Shown: positions 1-6,551 of the stretch, piece after piece | Layout: each line of letters starts with the position of its first letter | How positions within the stretch are numbered: position 1 is the first letter of the stretch | NCBI GenBank assembly: GCA_039914895.1 | Contig: JBDSOJ010000253.1 | Span: 1 to 8,542, forward strand | Direction of reading: 5' to 3' | DNA: 8,542 nucleotides | Source of the DNA: Gaiellasilicea sp039914895 | Lineage (GTDB): Bacteria > Actinomycetota > Thermoleophilia > Gaiellales > Gaiellaceae | Position numbers and translations under genes: made by a program | Notes under the pieces: model-generated | What the model was told of the DNA's origin: nothing | The model's database searches: none | What the model saw: only the letters and a program-made list of their open reading frames with translations

Positions 1-135
1 GCCGAGCTGGTGCAGGCAGTAGCCGAGGATCTTCGCCGAATGGCGTTCGTACAGACCTTCGGTCGCCGCGGCCTGGGGAGCGCGGGCGGGACCTCCGGCG
101 AACGACGGACGAGCAGCGGGCGAGACAGCGGCCAA
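1..135 (-). CDS. RNA polymerase sigma-70 family factor, N-terminal fragment
   Basis: Partial gene; it reads leftward off the window, so only about 45 N-terminal residues are present. The last visible stretch, roughly residues 26-45, reads as the start of sigma region 2 (EGLYERHSAKILGYCLHQLG), the core-binding and -10-binding domain of sigma-70/ECF factors. A long Ala/Pro-rich lead precedes it. The frame stays open upstream past the holB stop and contains no ATG or GTG, so I chose the TTG at 135-133; a GGGGG run lies about 10 nt upstream but is a weak ribosome site. An ATG at 221 opens a different frame that does not lead into the sigma motif. It lies downstream of holB on the same strand after a gap of about 130 nt, so it may have its own promoter. 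Sigma assignment is inferred from one short motif; subgroup and start are uncertain. Confidence 0.6.
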   Translation of the reverse strand, partial: MAAVSPAARPSFAGGPARAPQAAATEGLYERHSAKILGYCLHQLG

Positions 136-268
136 AACGGAGAACCCCCGGGAGTGGAGAGACGACGTAACCGACGCCCCGCCCGAACGCCTGGCTCCAT
201 CCTTTGCTGTCGCCGTCGCGCCTGCAACCCCTTTTGAGGCATCTTTACGGAACGCCAGTATTCGGACT

Positions 269-1345
269 TCAAACCAACAAAACGCTGCTGAAGGCCCGTC
301 TCAGCTGAACGAAGAGCGCCTCGAGCGCAAGATTCGGGTTCAGGTTGAACTCCTCGAGCGTCCGCCAGGCGTCCCGGGCAAGCTCGGCGGCGAGCTCGGC
401 GCCCGGCGAGCGCTCGCGCGTCCCCTCGGTGCGCAGGATGTCGAGCCGGTCGGCGTGCACGACCGCCGCCTCGGCGCCCGCGGCGACGACCACGAGGTCG
501 CGATACCAGGACGCGAGCTCCTCGAGCGAGGCCAGCAGCTCCTCGCGCTCGGTGCCGCGCTGGACGCGCCGGAGCCGCTGCTCGAGCTCGCGCGAGGTCA
601 GCTCGACGCTTTCGAGCTCGCGCTCGGCCCGCTCCTTGGCCGCCTCGCCGGCTGCCCGCGCGGCGTCGAGCAGCGTCGCCGCCGCGTCGGCCGGGTCGAG
701 CTCGGGGTCGGCGTAGGGAGAGCGCGCGACCCGCAGCAGCTCCTCGCGGCGCGCCTTTGCCTCGGGATCGAGCAGCCGCTCGACGCGATCGAGCCGCCCC
801 CCGGAGACGCGGGCGAGCGCACGCGCCTCGTTCTCGGAGAGCCCGGGCGCGCGCTCCGCCAGCACCTCCCGGATCACGCGGCCGGGCAGCCGCCGGAACG
901 CGACGAGCTGGCAGCGCGACCGGATCGTCGGCGAGATCGGCCCGAGCTCGTCGGCGACGAGCACGATCACGGCGTAGGGCGGCGGCTCCTCGAGGTCCTT
1001 CAGGAGCGCGTCGGCGGCGTCGTCGTTCAGGAGGTGGGCGTCCGCGATCACGTAGACGCGACGCTCCGCCTCGTACGGCCGCATGTGCAGATCGCGGTGG
1101 AGCGCGCGGACCTCGTCGATCCGGATCATCTCGCCGAGCGCCTCGAGCAGGAAGAGGTCGGGATGGGTGCCGGCCTCGACGCGGCGCTCGTCGCCGAGCA
1201 GGGAGGCGGCGAACGAGCGGGCGGCGGCGCGCTTGCCGACGCCCGCCGGCCCGTGGAAGAGGTAGGCGTGCGCCGGCCCCTCCTTGACCGCGGCCGCGAG
1301 CAGCAGCCGCGCCTCGGGCTGCTCAGCCAACACGCTGAAGCTCAC
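269..1345 (-). CDS. holB: DNA polymerase III delta-prime subunit (clamp-loader ATPase fold)
   Basis: Delta-prime is the stator of the clamp loader that places the beta sliding clamp on primed DNA. The 358-residue protein has an AAA+ N-terminal half: Walker A-like GPAGVGK at 32-38, THPD at 60-63, a Walker B-like strand VYVIADAH at 97-104, the family signature ALLKDLEEPP at 113-122, and the SRC arginine-finger motif at 143-145. Residues 226-265 are a charged, probably helical insert; the C-terminus (about 334-350) is the helical collar. Two oddities: the usual four-cysteine zinc module between Walker A and THPD is absent, and Walker A ends GKR rather than GK-S/T, so ATP turnover is doubtful, as is common for delta-prime. 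The GTG start lies within the 3' end of tmk (23-nt overlap), with GGAGAGG seven nt upstream. This suggests co-transcription and translational coupling with tmk. Confidence 0.9.
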   Translation of the reverse strand: MSFSVLAEQPEARLLLAAAVKEGPAHAYLFHGPAGVGKRAAARSFAASLLGDERRVEAGTHPDLFLLEALGEMIRIDEVRALHRDLHMRPYEAERRVYVIADAHLLNDDAADALLKDLEEPPPYAVIVLVADELGPISPTIRSRCQLVAFRRLPGRVIREVLAERAPGLSENEARALARVSGGRLDRVERLLDPEAKARREELLRVARSPYADPELDPADAAATLLDAARAAGEAAKERAERELESVELTSRELEQRLRRVQRGTEREELLASLEELASWYRDLVVVAAGAEAAVVHADRLDILRTEGTRERSPGAELAAELARDAWRTLEEFNLNPNLALEALFVQLRRAFSSVLLV

Positions 1346-1919
1346 CCTGGATCCTCTCCGCCAGCACGTCCGGGTCGAGCGACCCGTCGAGGACGACGAC
1401 CCGCTCGGGAAAGAGCGCCGCCAGCTCCTCGTAGCCTGCGGCGACGCGGGCGTGGAACGAGGCGGCCTCGCGCTCGATCCGGTCCGGGAGGTCGCCGATG
1501 CGCTCGAGCGAGCGGTCGGCGTCGATCGCGAGCACGAACGTCCGGTCGGGCACGGTCCCGCCGACCGCGAGCAGGTTGAGCTGCAGCACCTCGTCGCGTC
1601 CGAGCCCGCGGCCGATCCCCTGGTAGACGACCGAGCTGTCGAGGTAGCGATCGAGCAGGACGTCCGCGTCGCGCGCGAGCGCAGGCTCGATCACCTCGGC
1701 GACGAGCTCCGCACGCGCCGCAGCGTAGAGTAGAGCCTCGGCCCACGGCGTCATCTCGTCACCGTGCAGGACGAGCGCGCGGATCTGCTCGCCGAGCGCC
1801 GTCCCTCCCGGCTCGCGGGCGGTCACGACCTCTCTCCCCTCCGCCTCGAGCGCCGCCCGCAGGCGCTCGACCTGGGTCGTCTTCCCCGAGCCGTCGAGTC
1901 CCTCGAAGCTCACGAACAT
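1323..1919 (-). CDS. tmk: thymidylate kinase (dTMP kinase)
   Basis: Phosphorylates dTMP to dTDP with ATP, the step joining de novo and salvage routes to dTTP; cytoplasmic. The 198-residue length is normal for the family. Visible motifs: P-loop GLDGSGKT at 7-14, substrate loop AREPGGT at 34-40, the DRY motif at 90-92 followed by SSVVYQG, and a LID segment DRIERE at 146-151. The P-loop lacks the extra arginine of the eukaryotic type, which fits a bacterial LID-arginine (type II) enzyme. The reading frame is open upstream to 2279, but homology begins at MFVSFEGLDGSGK, so the ATG at 1919-1917 is the start. There is no convincing Shine-Dalgarno. A -10-like TATCCT ends 8 nt before the ATG, suggesting a leaderless mRNA. 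It is the first gene of the minus-strand group with holB and lies 19 nt from a divergent epimerase gene. Confidence 0.95.
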   Translation of the reverse strand: MFVSFEGLDGSGKTTQVERLRAALEAEGREVVTAREPGGTALGEQIRALVLHGDEMTPWAEALLYAAARAELVAEVIEPALARDADVLLDRYLDSSVVYQGIGRGLGRDEVLQLNLLAVGGTVPDRTFVLAIDADRSLERIGDLPDRIEREAASFHARVAAGYEELAALFPERVVVLDGSLDPDVLAERIQGELQRVG

Positions 1920-1926
1920 CGCCCCG

Positions 1927-1932
1927 TAGGAT
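1927..1932 (+). promoter_or_regulatory. putative -10 of the epimerase operon, overlapping the tmk -10
   Basis: TAGGAT fits TAnnnT and ends 6 nt before the GTG start at 1939, the spacing expected for a leaderless transcript. It shares five of its six bases with the opposite-strand tmk -10 (TATCCT), so TAGGATA serves both directions. The -35 is weak: the best match is TCGAAG at 1903-1908 with an 18-nt spacer, inside tmk codons. Confidence 0.4.
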
Positions 1933-1955
1933 ACGGCGGTGCGGGCGATCGTCAC
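1928..1955 (-). promoter_or_regulatory. putative tmk promoter, leaderless
   Basis: On the minus strand, GTGACG (1955-1950; keeps the TGAC core of TTGACA), a 16-nt spacer, then TATCCT (1933-1928; fits TAnnnT), then 8 nt to the tmk ATG. Transcription would start at or next to the initiation codon. The -35 lies inside the first codons of the divergent epimerase gene. Read by eye and not scored; leaderless genes with this geometry are common in actinobacteria. Confidence 0.45.
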
Positions 1956-2829
1956 CGGGGGAGCGGGCTTCATCGGCTCGCACGTAGTCGACGCGCTCGT
2001 CGCGGGCGGCGACGAGGTACACGTCGTGGACAACTTCGCCACCGGCCGCCGCGAGAACCTGAACTCGACCGCGACGCTGCACGAGCACGACATCCGCGAG
2101 CCGCTCGGGCCGCTCTTCAACGGGATCCGGCCCGAGGTCGTCGTCCACCTGGCCGCGCAGGCCGATGTCGGCACCTCGGTCGAGCGGCCGCTCTTCGACG
2201 CCGAGGTGAACGTGCTCGGGACGGTAAACGTGCTCGAGGCGGCGCGGCCGCACGGCGCGCAGATCGTCTTCAGCTCCACCGGCGGCGCGATCTACGGCGA
2301 GTGCGAGCGCCCCGCACGGGAGGACGACGAGCGGTGCCCGCTCTCGCCGTACGGCACCGCGAAGCTCGCGGCCGAGGAGTACCTGGCGACCTGGAACCGC
2401 CTCCACGGGACACCCCATGTCGCGCTCCGGTTCGCGAACGTCTACGGGCCGCACCAGCTGGCGAAGCTGGAGGGAGGCGTCGTCGCGATCTTCGCCGACC
2501 GGCTCCGCGTCGGCGAGGGCGTGACGATCTTCGGCGACGGCAAGCAGCAACGCGACTTCGTCTACGTGGGCGACGTCGTCGCGGCCGTGCTGGCCGCGAT
2601 CGGCCGCGACGGCGGGGTCTTCAACGTCGGTACCGGCGCCGACACGTCCGTGAACGAGCTCTTCGAGGCGATCCGCCGCGTCGCCGGCTCCGAGGCGGAG
2701 GCGAGCTACGCGCCCGCCCGCCCCGGCGACGTGCTCCGCAGCGTCCTCGATGTCTCCCGCGCCGAGCGCGAGCTCGGCTGGCGGCCGCAGACATCGCTCG
2801 CCGAGGGTCTCGCCTCGACGTGGGGTTAA
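1939..2829 (+). CDS. NAD-dependent epimerase/dehydratase, probably UDP-glucose 4-epimerase-like
   Basis: Extended short-chain dehydrogenase of 296 residues acting on a nucleotide sugar, most likely NDP-hexose 4-epimerisation. The Rossmann signature TGGAGFIG is at 6-13; D31 at the end of beta-2 (VVDNFATG) would bind the NAD ribose; HLAAQADV is at 70-77; the catalytic triad is SST at 112-114 plus Y138xxxK142. The substrate-side motif QRDFVYVGD at 204-212 and the C-terminal LGWRP at 279-283 are typical of GalE-like enzymes and dTDP-glucose dehydratase relatives. The start is GTG at 1939, just before the MRAIVTGGAGFIG N-terminus. It is first in a plus-strand operon and overlaps the following membrane glycosyltransferase by 10 nt, suggesting it supplies or modifies a nucleotide sugar for envelope glycans. 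Exact substrate cannot be read from sequence, so no gene symbol is given. Confidence 0.88.
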   Translation: MRAIVTGGAGFIGSHVVDALVAGGDEVHVVDNFATGRRENLNSTATLHEHDIREPLGPLFNGIRPEVVVHLAAQADVGTSVERPLFDAEVNVLGTVNVLEAARPHGAQIVFSSTGGAIYGECERPAREDDERCPLSPYGTAKLAAEEYLATWNRLHGTPHVALRFANVYGPHQLAKLEGGVVAIFADRLRVGEGVTIFGDGKQQRDFVYVGDVVAAVLAAIGRDGGVFNVGTGADTSVNELFEAIRRVAGSEAEASYAPARPGDVLRSVLDVSRAERELGWRPQTSLAEGLASTWG

Positions 2830-3974
2830 GGCCGGCCGCGACCCTTGTCGCGATCCGAGTCGCCTTCTGGCTCGGCGCCGCGGCGACCCTGATCTGGGCG
2901 CCAGCGCCCGAACGGCGGCTGATCGGCGACGCGTACGGCCCAGCGAGCGACTTCCTCTTCCGCAGCCTCGCCCAGTGGGACGCGCGCTGGTTCCTCCAGA
3001 TCGCGCTGCACGGCTACGAGGAGGTGCCGCAAGCCGCCGCGTTCTTCCCCGTCTACCCGGCCGTCGTCCACGGCGTCGCCTGGGCGACAGGCTCGATCCT
3101 CGTCGCGGGCGTGCTCGTCTCCCTGGCCTCGGGCGCGGTCGGCGCGTGGTTGCTCGCGCAGATCGCGCGGCCGCTCCTGGGCGCTCGCGGCGCGCACGAC
3201 GCCGTCCTCTACCTGGCGCTCTACCCGGTCGGCTTCGTGCTCACCTCGCTCTACTCGGAGGGGCTTTTCCTCGCCCTCGCCGCCGGCTCGTTCCTCGCCG
3301 CGATGCGCGGCAGGCCGCTGCTGGCAGGCGTGCTCGGAGGCTTCGCGACCGGGACGAGGCTGATCGGCCTCGCGCTCCTGCCCGCGCTCGCAATCCTGCT
3401 CTGGCGCGGACGCGACCCGCACTCGCTCGTCCGGCTCGCGCCGCTGCTGCTCCTGCCGGCGGCGGTCGGCCTCTACGCGCTCTATCTGAACGAGACGATC
3501 GGCGATCCGTGGGCCTTCACGAGCGCGCAGGCCGACTGGAACCGCGAGGCCTCCGCACTCGGCCCGCTCGAGGGGATCAAGGACGCGATTCTCTCGTCCG
3601 GGCGCGGAACGCGGCACCTGCTCGACCTGCCGGCGGGCGGACCGGGGAACGAGCAGCGCGTCGGCCTCTGGAACCTCTCCCACCTGGCGCTGCTCGTCGC
3701 CGCCGGCTGGTTGACGTGGGTGGCCTGGCGGCGGCTCGGCCCGGCCTTCGGCGCCTACTCGGTCGCCACGCTCGCGATCGCGCTCTCGGCCCCGGCGGAG
3801 GGGTTCCCCCTCGTCAGTCTCCCCCGCTTCCTCCTCGCCGACTTTCCGCTCTTCCTCGCGCTCGCCTCGCTGACGCTCGAGCGGCCCCGTGCCCGCGACG
3901 CCGTCCTCGCAGCCTTCGCCGCCCTCGGCGCAGTCGCGGCCGCAGCGTTCGCGCGCGGAATCTGGATCGCCTAG
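2820..3974 (+). CDS. membrane mannosyltransferase, PIG-V-like
   Basis: Polytopic inner-membrane protein of 384 residues resembling the PIG-V mannosyltransferase family, GT-C-type enzymes that take sugars from polyprenyl-phosphate donors and transfer them on the outer face of the membrane. Visible: an N-terminal TM helix (about 8-26); QWDARWF at 52-58, whose Asp is the likely catalytic acidic residue of the first outside loop; AFFPVYP at 74-80; LYSEGLF at 144-150; GTRLIGL at 178-184; GDPWAF at 228-233; and SLPRFLLADFPLF at 333-345. There are around nine or ten hydrophobic segments. The frame is open for about 1 kb upstream through the epimerase in the wrong frame, so I took the GTG at 2820, which overlaps the epimerase end by 10 nt. 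GAGGGT lies about 11 nt before it. Donor and acceptor are unknown; another GT-C family is the alternative. Confidence 0.75.
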   Translation: MGLRPAATLVAIRVAFWLGAAATLIWAPAPERRLIGDAYGPASDFLFRSLAQWDARWFLQIALHGYEEVPQAAAFFPVYPAVVHGVAWATGSILVAGVLVSLASGAVGAWLLAQIARPLLGARGAHDAVLYLALYPVGFVLTSLYSEGLFLALAAGSFLAAMRGRPLLAGVLGGFATGTRLIGLALLPALAILLWRGRDPHSLVRLAPLLLLPAAVGLYALYLNETIGDPWAFTSAQADWNREASALGPLEGIKDAILSSGRGTRHLLDLPAGGPGNEQRVGLWNLSHLALLVAAGWLTWVAWRRLGPAFGAYSVATLAIALSAPAEGFPLVSLPRFLLADFPLFLALASLTLERPRARDAVLAAFAALGAVAAAAFARGIWIA

Positions 3975-4012
3975 AGAAGGAGCGCGGCGCAGGGAGACGA
4001 AACTAGGCGGCC

Positions 4013-4513
4013 GTGGAGCACTCCCTCCTCCAGGTTCGAAGCCCGTGGCGGACGGCGACGCTGGTCGCCTCGGCGGTCGCGGCGATCGAGCTCGTGGCGC
4101 TCGTCTTCCTCGGCGTCGTCCTGCTCGCGAAGCCGGTCTCGAACCACGTGCGCCAGGCCGCCGAGGCTCAGGTGCTCGCGCCGGTGAAGCCGAAGCTGCG
4201 TCGAGCGGCGGCCGTCGGAGCGCCGAAGCTGACCCGCGCGGAGACGTCCGTGATCGTGCTCAACGGCAACGGCCGTGCGGGGGCCGCCGCCGGAAGCGCA
4301 GAGGCCGTGCGCCGGTTCGGCTACACGATCGGGACGGTCGGCAACGCTCCCCGCAGCGACTTCATGCGGACGCTCGTCATGTTCCGCAAGGGCTACCGGG
4401 CGGAGGCGGCGCGGCTCGCGAAGGATCTCGACCTGAAGATCGTCGGGCCGCTCGACGGCCTCCGCCCCGCCGACCTGCTCGGCGCCCACGTCGCGCTCGT
4501 CGTCGGCTCGTAG
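4013..4513 (+). CDS. membrane-anchored LytR_C-domain protein
   Basis: 166 residues: a short cytoplasmic N-terminus, one TM helix (about 17-39), a basic stalk (40-75) and a C-terminal LytR_C-like domain (78-165). The domain shows the family pattern: strand VIVLNGNGRAG at 80-90, a helix, FGYTIGTVGNA at 102-112, a VMFRKGY turn at 122-128, then a helix and final strand VALVVG at 160-165. In larger proteins this domain follows the LCP ligase domain that attaches glycopolymers to peptidoglycan; here LCP is absent, so I assign no enzymatic role. An in-frame TAG at 4004-4006 rules out an earlier start, making GTG at 4013 the first candidate; the ribosome site (AGGCGG, only 2 nt away) is poor. It lies 38 nt after the PIG-V gene, presumably in the same operon, and its TAG is one base from the stop of the convergent gene. 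Confidence 0.75.
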   Translation: MEHSLLQVRSPWRTATLVASAVAAIELVALVFLGVVLLAKPVSNHVRQAAEAQVLAPVKPKLRRAAAVGAPKLTRAETSVIVLNGNGRAGAAAGSAEAVRRFGYTIGTVGNAPRSDFMRTLVMFRKGYRAEAARLAKDLDLKIVGPLDGLRPADLLGAHVALVVGS

Positions 4514-4514
4514 C

Positions 4515-6389
4515 TCAGCAGTTTCCGCCGTCCACCCACTCCCGAGCCTGGTCGAGCTCGCCGCCGGGCCTCCACTGGAGCCCGGCCGGGTCGAGCGTGT
4601 ACGAGCGGTTCAGATGGACGTAGGCCGAACAGCGATCACCCAGGCTGAACTCGTAGAGCCCGAGCTCGAACCAGGGGCTCGGGTTCTCGGACTGGAGCTC
4701 GGCAGCTCGCCGATAGGCGGCGAGCGCGGCCACTTCATCGCCGGCATCCTCCTCGACGGCGGCACGGGCGAAGACCGGCTCGAGCGAGAGCGGATCGAGC
4801 GATCGGGCGCGCTCGGCCGCGTCGCGCGCGCCCTCGATGTCGCCGCGCTCGAGCGCCGGGTTGACGTCGAGAACGGCCTGCCGCGCCAGCCACGGCGTCG
4901 CGACCGCAGCGGCGGTTGTGAACGCGAGGGCGACCACGGCGGCCGCCGCGATGGGTGAGGCGATGCGACGAGCGGGGCGGCCGGCGGCGGCCAACACGCC
5001 CACGGCGAAGAAGACGGGGCCGGTGACCGCGACGAAGTCCCAGTCGAAATCGACGAGCGCGTGCACGAGCCAGAGCGCGAGCGCGACAGCCAGTGCCGCC
5101 GCCGCGTCCCCTTCGGAGCCTCCGAACCGCCGTACCGCTCCCACCGCCGCTGCAGCCGCGGCGGCCACGAGCCCGAGGAAGAGCGCGAGCCCGACGAGCC
5201 CCATGCCCGCGAGAAACTGGAGCGGGACGCTGTGCGGTTGCGTCACCGAGGACGCGAGCTCGCGATAGCGCTTGCGCGCGACCTCGAACGTGTTCGCGCC
5301 CGCGCCGAGGAGCGGGTCGGCCTCGAAGACCTCGCGAGCCTCACCCCACCAGGCGCACCGGTTGTTCGAGCTCAGGCCGCGCAGACGGCCCGGATCGTTG
5401 GCGACCTCCGAGCCGCAGAAGCCGTCCGAGATCCGGCCGGCGTTGGCGGCGAGCCCGACGAACGCGACGAGCGCGATGCCGATGGCGAGCTCTCGTAGCA
5501 GCCGCGCGGCGCGGCGCCGCGCCGCGCGAGTCAGCGGCCGCTGCGAGAGCTCTCTCGCAGCGAGCGAGACGAGGACGGCGCCGGCGAGCAGAAGCACGCC
5601 GAACAGCGCCCCGTCCGCGACTCGATCCGCGTGCGGCCTGCCGTCCTCGACGAGCGCGGGCCGCGTGAACGCCCAGCCGGCGACGGCGGCGCCCGGGACG
5701 ATCGCGACGAGCGCGAGCAACGCCGCCTCGACCCGGTCGCGGCGCAGCCACAGCCACAGCACGATGCCGAGCACCGCCGCGGCGACTCCCGCGCGCGAGG
5801 CCGCGAGCAGTACCGCGACGACGGCCGCGTACCCGAGCGCCGCGCCGCCGGCGCGAAGCGCCAGCGATCGCGACGAGGCGGCGAGCGAGAGCGAGAGCAC
5901 GAGCAGCACGTCGCCGGCGAGCGCCAGCGCGTTCCAGTAACCGATCGGGTCGCGCAGCCGGGCGGCCCGGCCCCCGTCCGGGAAGAGGGCCGGGATCGCC
6001 TTGCCCGCAAGCGCCCAGACGACGGCGGCGCCGAAAGCCACGGCGATCGCGGCCGCGGCAAGGCGCACCGTTCCCGGCCGAGCGGCGCCGAGCAGGAGTC
6101 CGACGACGAGGAACGCGACGTAGACGAGCGTCCGGTCGAGCTCGGCCCACGAGAGCTCCGGAGCGACCGACCAGGCGATCGAAAGGCCGCTCCAGGTCGC
6201 GGTCGCGAGGAGGAGCCCGACGAGAGCACGCCCACCCCCCGGCAGCGGCACACGGCCGGTCAGGGCCAACGCGCCCCAGCCTCCGGCCACGAGGAGGGCC
6301 GCGAGCGCGGTCAACACGGAGTCGCCGGAGAACACGGCGGCGAGCAGCGACGCGGCCGCAACCGACACCGCCAGTTCGGGCCTGCGCAT
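4515..6389 (-). CDS. O-antigen ligase/polymerase-like membrane protein with C-terminal TPR tail
   Basis: About 624 residues, with some 13-14 hydrophobic helices over the first 500 and then a soluble tail. The middle carries a large outside loop (about 318-387), where O-antigen ligase (Wzy_C-type) proteins bind lipid-linked glycans. It includes SSNNRCAWWGEA, DPLLGAGANTFE, and QPHSVPLQFLAGMGLVG, the last resembling the family's conserved His-containing loop-to-helix segment. RLRDPIGYWNAL (about 144-155) is also family-typical. Residues 505-600 form TPR-like helix pairs (ALERGDIEGARDAAERA; AALAAYRRAAEL; the NPSPWFELGLYEFSLGD pair). Two loop cysteines (about 325 and 345) could form a disulfide. 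Start choice: ATG at 6389 lies 8 nt after an extended -10-like sequence; an in-frame ATG at 6407 would add six residues. Probable role is polymerising or ligating surface polysaccharide; the substrate is unknown. Confidence 0.82.
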   Translation of the reverse strand: MRRPELAVSVAAASLLAAVFSGDSVLTALAALLVAGGWGALALTGRVPLPGGGRALVGLLLATATWSGLSIAWSVAPELSWAELDRTLVYVAFLVVGLLLGAARPGTVRLAAAAIAVAFGAAVVWALAGKAIPALFPDGGRAARLRDPIGYWNALALAGDVLLVLSLSLAASSRSLALRAGGAALGYAAVVAVLLAASRAGVAAAVLGIVLWLWLRRDRVEAALLALVAIVPGAAVAGWAFTRPALVEDGRPHADRVADGALFGVLLLAGAVLVSLAARELSQRPLTRAARRRAARLLRELAIGIALVAFVGLAANAGRISDGFCGSEVANDPGRLRGLSSNNRCAWWGEAREVFEADPLLGAGANTFEVARKRYRELASSVTQPHSVPLQFLAGMGLVGLALFLGLVAAAAAAAVGAVRRFGGSEGDAAAALAVALALWLVHALVDFDWDFVAVTGPVFFAVGVLAAAGRPARRIASPIAAAAVVALAFTTAAAVATPWLARQAVLDVNPALERGDIEGARDAAERARSLDPLSLEPVFARAAVEEDAGDEVAALAAYRRAAELQSENPSPWFELGLYEFSLGDRCSAYVHLNRSYTLDPAGLQWRPGGELDQAREWVDGGNC

Positions 6390-6397
6390 CGCGGGCC

Positions 6398-6406
6398 AAG
6401 CTAGCA
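6398..6406 (-). promoter_or_regulatory. putative extended -10 for the O-antigen ligase-like gene
   Basis: Minus strand TGCTAGCTT: a TGn extension plus TAGCTT (fits TAnnnT), ending 8 nt before the ATG at 6389, the same spacing as in tmk. No good -35 is visible 15-18 nt upstream, which the TGn extension could offset. If real, the upstream ATG at 6407 overlaps the promoter and is not the start. Pattern match by eye only. Confidence 0.35.
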
Positions 6407-6470
6407 TGGTGACCGGAACGCCACGGGCGCCGTATGCACGTGGCCTAACAAACCGTTTACCTGCCGCTCA

Positions 6471-6493
6471 CCCGGACCTCAATGCTGTCCGGG
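6471..6493 (+). repeat. 7-bp inverted repeat in the divergent intergenic region
   Basis: CCCGGAC (6471-6477) and GTCCGGG (6487-6493) are perfect inverted copies around a 9-nt loop. They lie in the 162-nt gap between the divergent ligase-like gene and the secreted-protein gene. The element could be an operator, or the first hairpin of a leader for the plus-strand gene. No T-run follows, so it is not a typical terminator. Confidence 0.5.
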
Positions 6494-6508
6494 AGACTCT
6501 GCACCATT

Positions 6509-6525
6509 CCCCGCACAACGCGGGG
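6509..6525 (+). repeat. 6-bp inverted repeat upstream of the secreted-protein gene
   Basis: CCCCGC (6509-6514), loop ACAAC, GCGGGG (6520-6525): a perfect GC-only stem 26 nt before the TTG start at 6552 and 15 nt after the other hairpin in this gap. Two stems in tandem suggest a structured 5' leader, but I recognise no riboswitch class and see no clear -10 for this gene. Confidence 0.5.
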
Positions 6526-6551
6526 ACAGGACACCCCCGGGAATCGAGCCT

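Noticed and set aside
10..237. 75-codon plus-strand open frame at the left edge
   Set aside because: Low-complexity Arg/Gly protein; the opposite strand carries a recognisable sigma region 2 start.
455..1579. 374-codon plus-strand open frame opposite holB and tmk
   Set aside because: GC-rich mirror of strongly supported minus-strand genes; Arg/Leu/Glu-rich composition, no recognisable domain.
1920..2279. Upstream extension of the tmk frame
   Set aside because: The extra 120 codons overlap the epimerase antisense and do not resemble kinase sequence; the kinase fold begins at the ATG at 1919.
1764..2819. Long plus-strand open frame running into the PIG-V gene from upstream
   Set aside because: It crosses tmk antisense and then the epimerase in another frame, and is Arg/Ala-rich with no domain. 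The transferase homology begins only after 2820, where a GTG is available.
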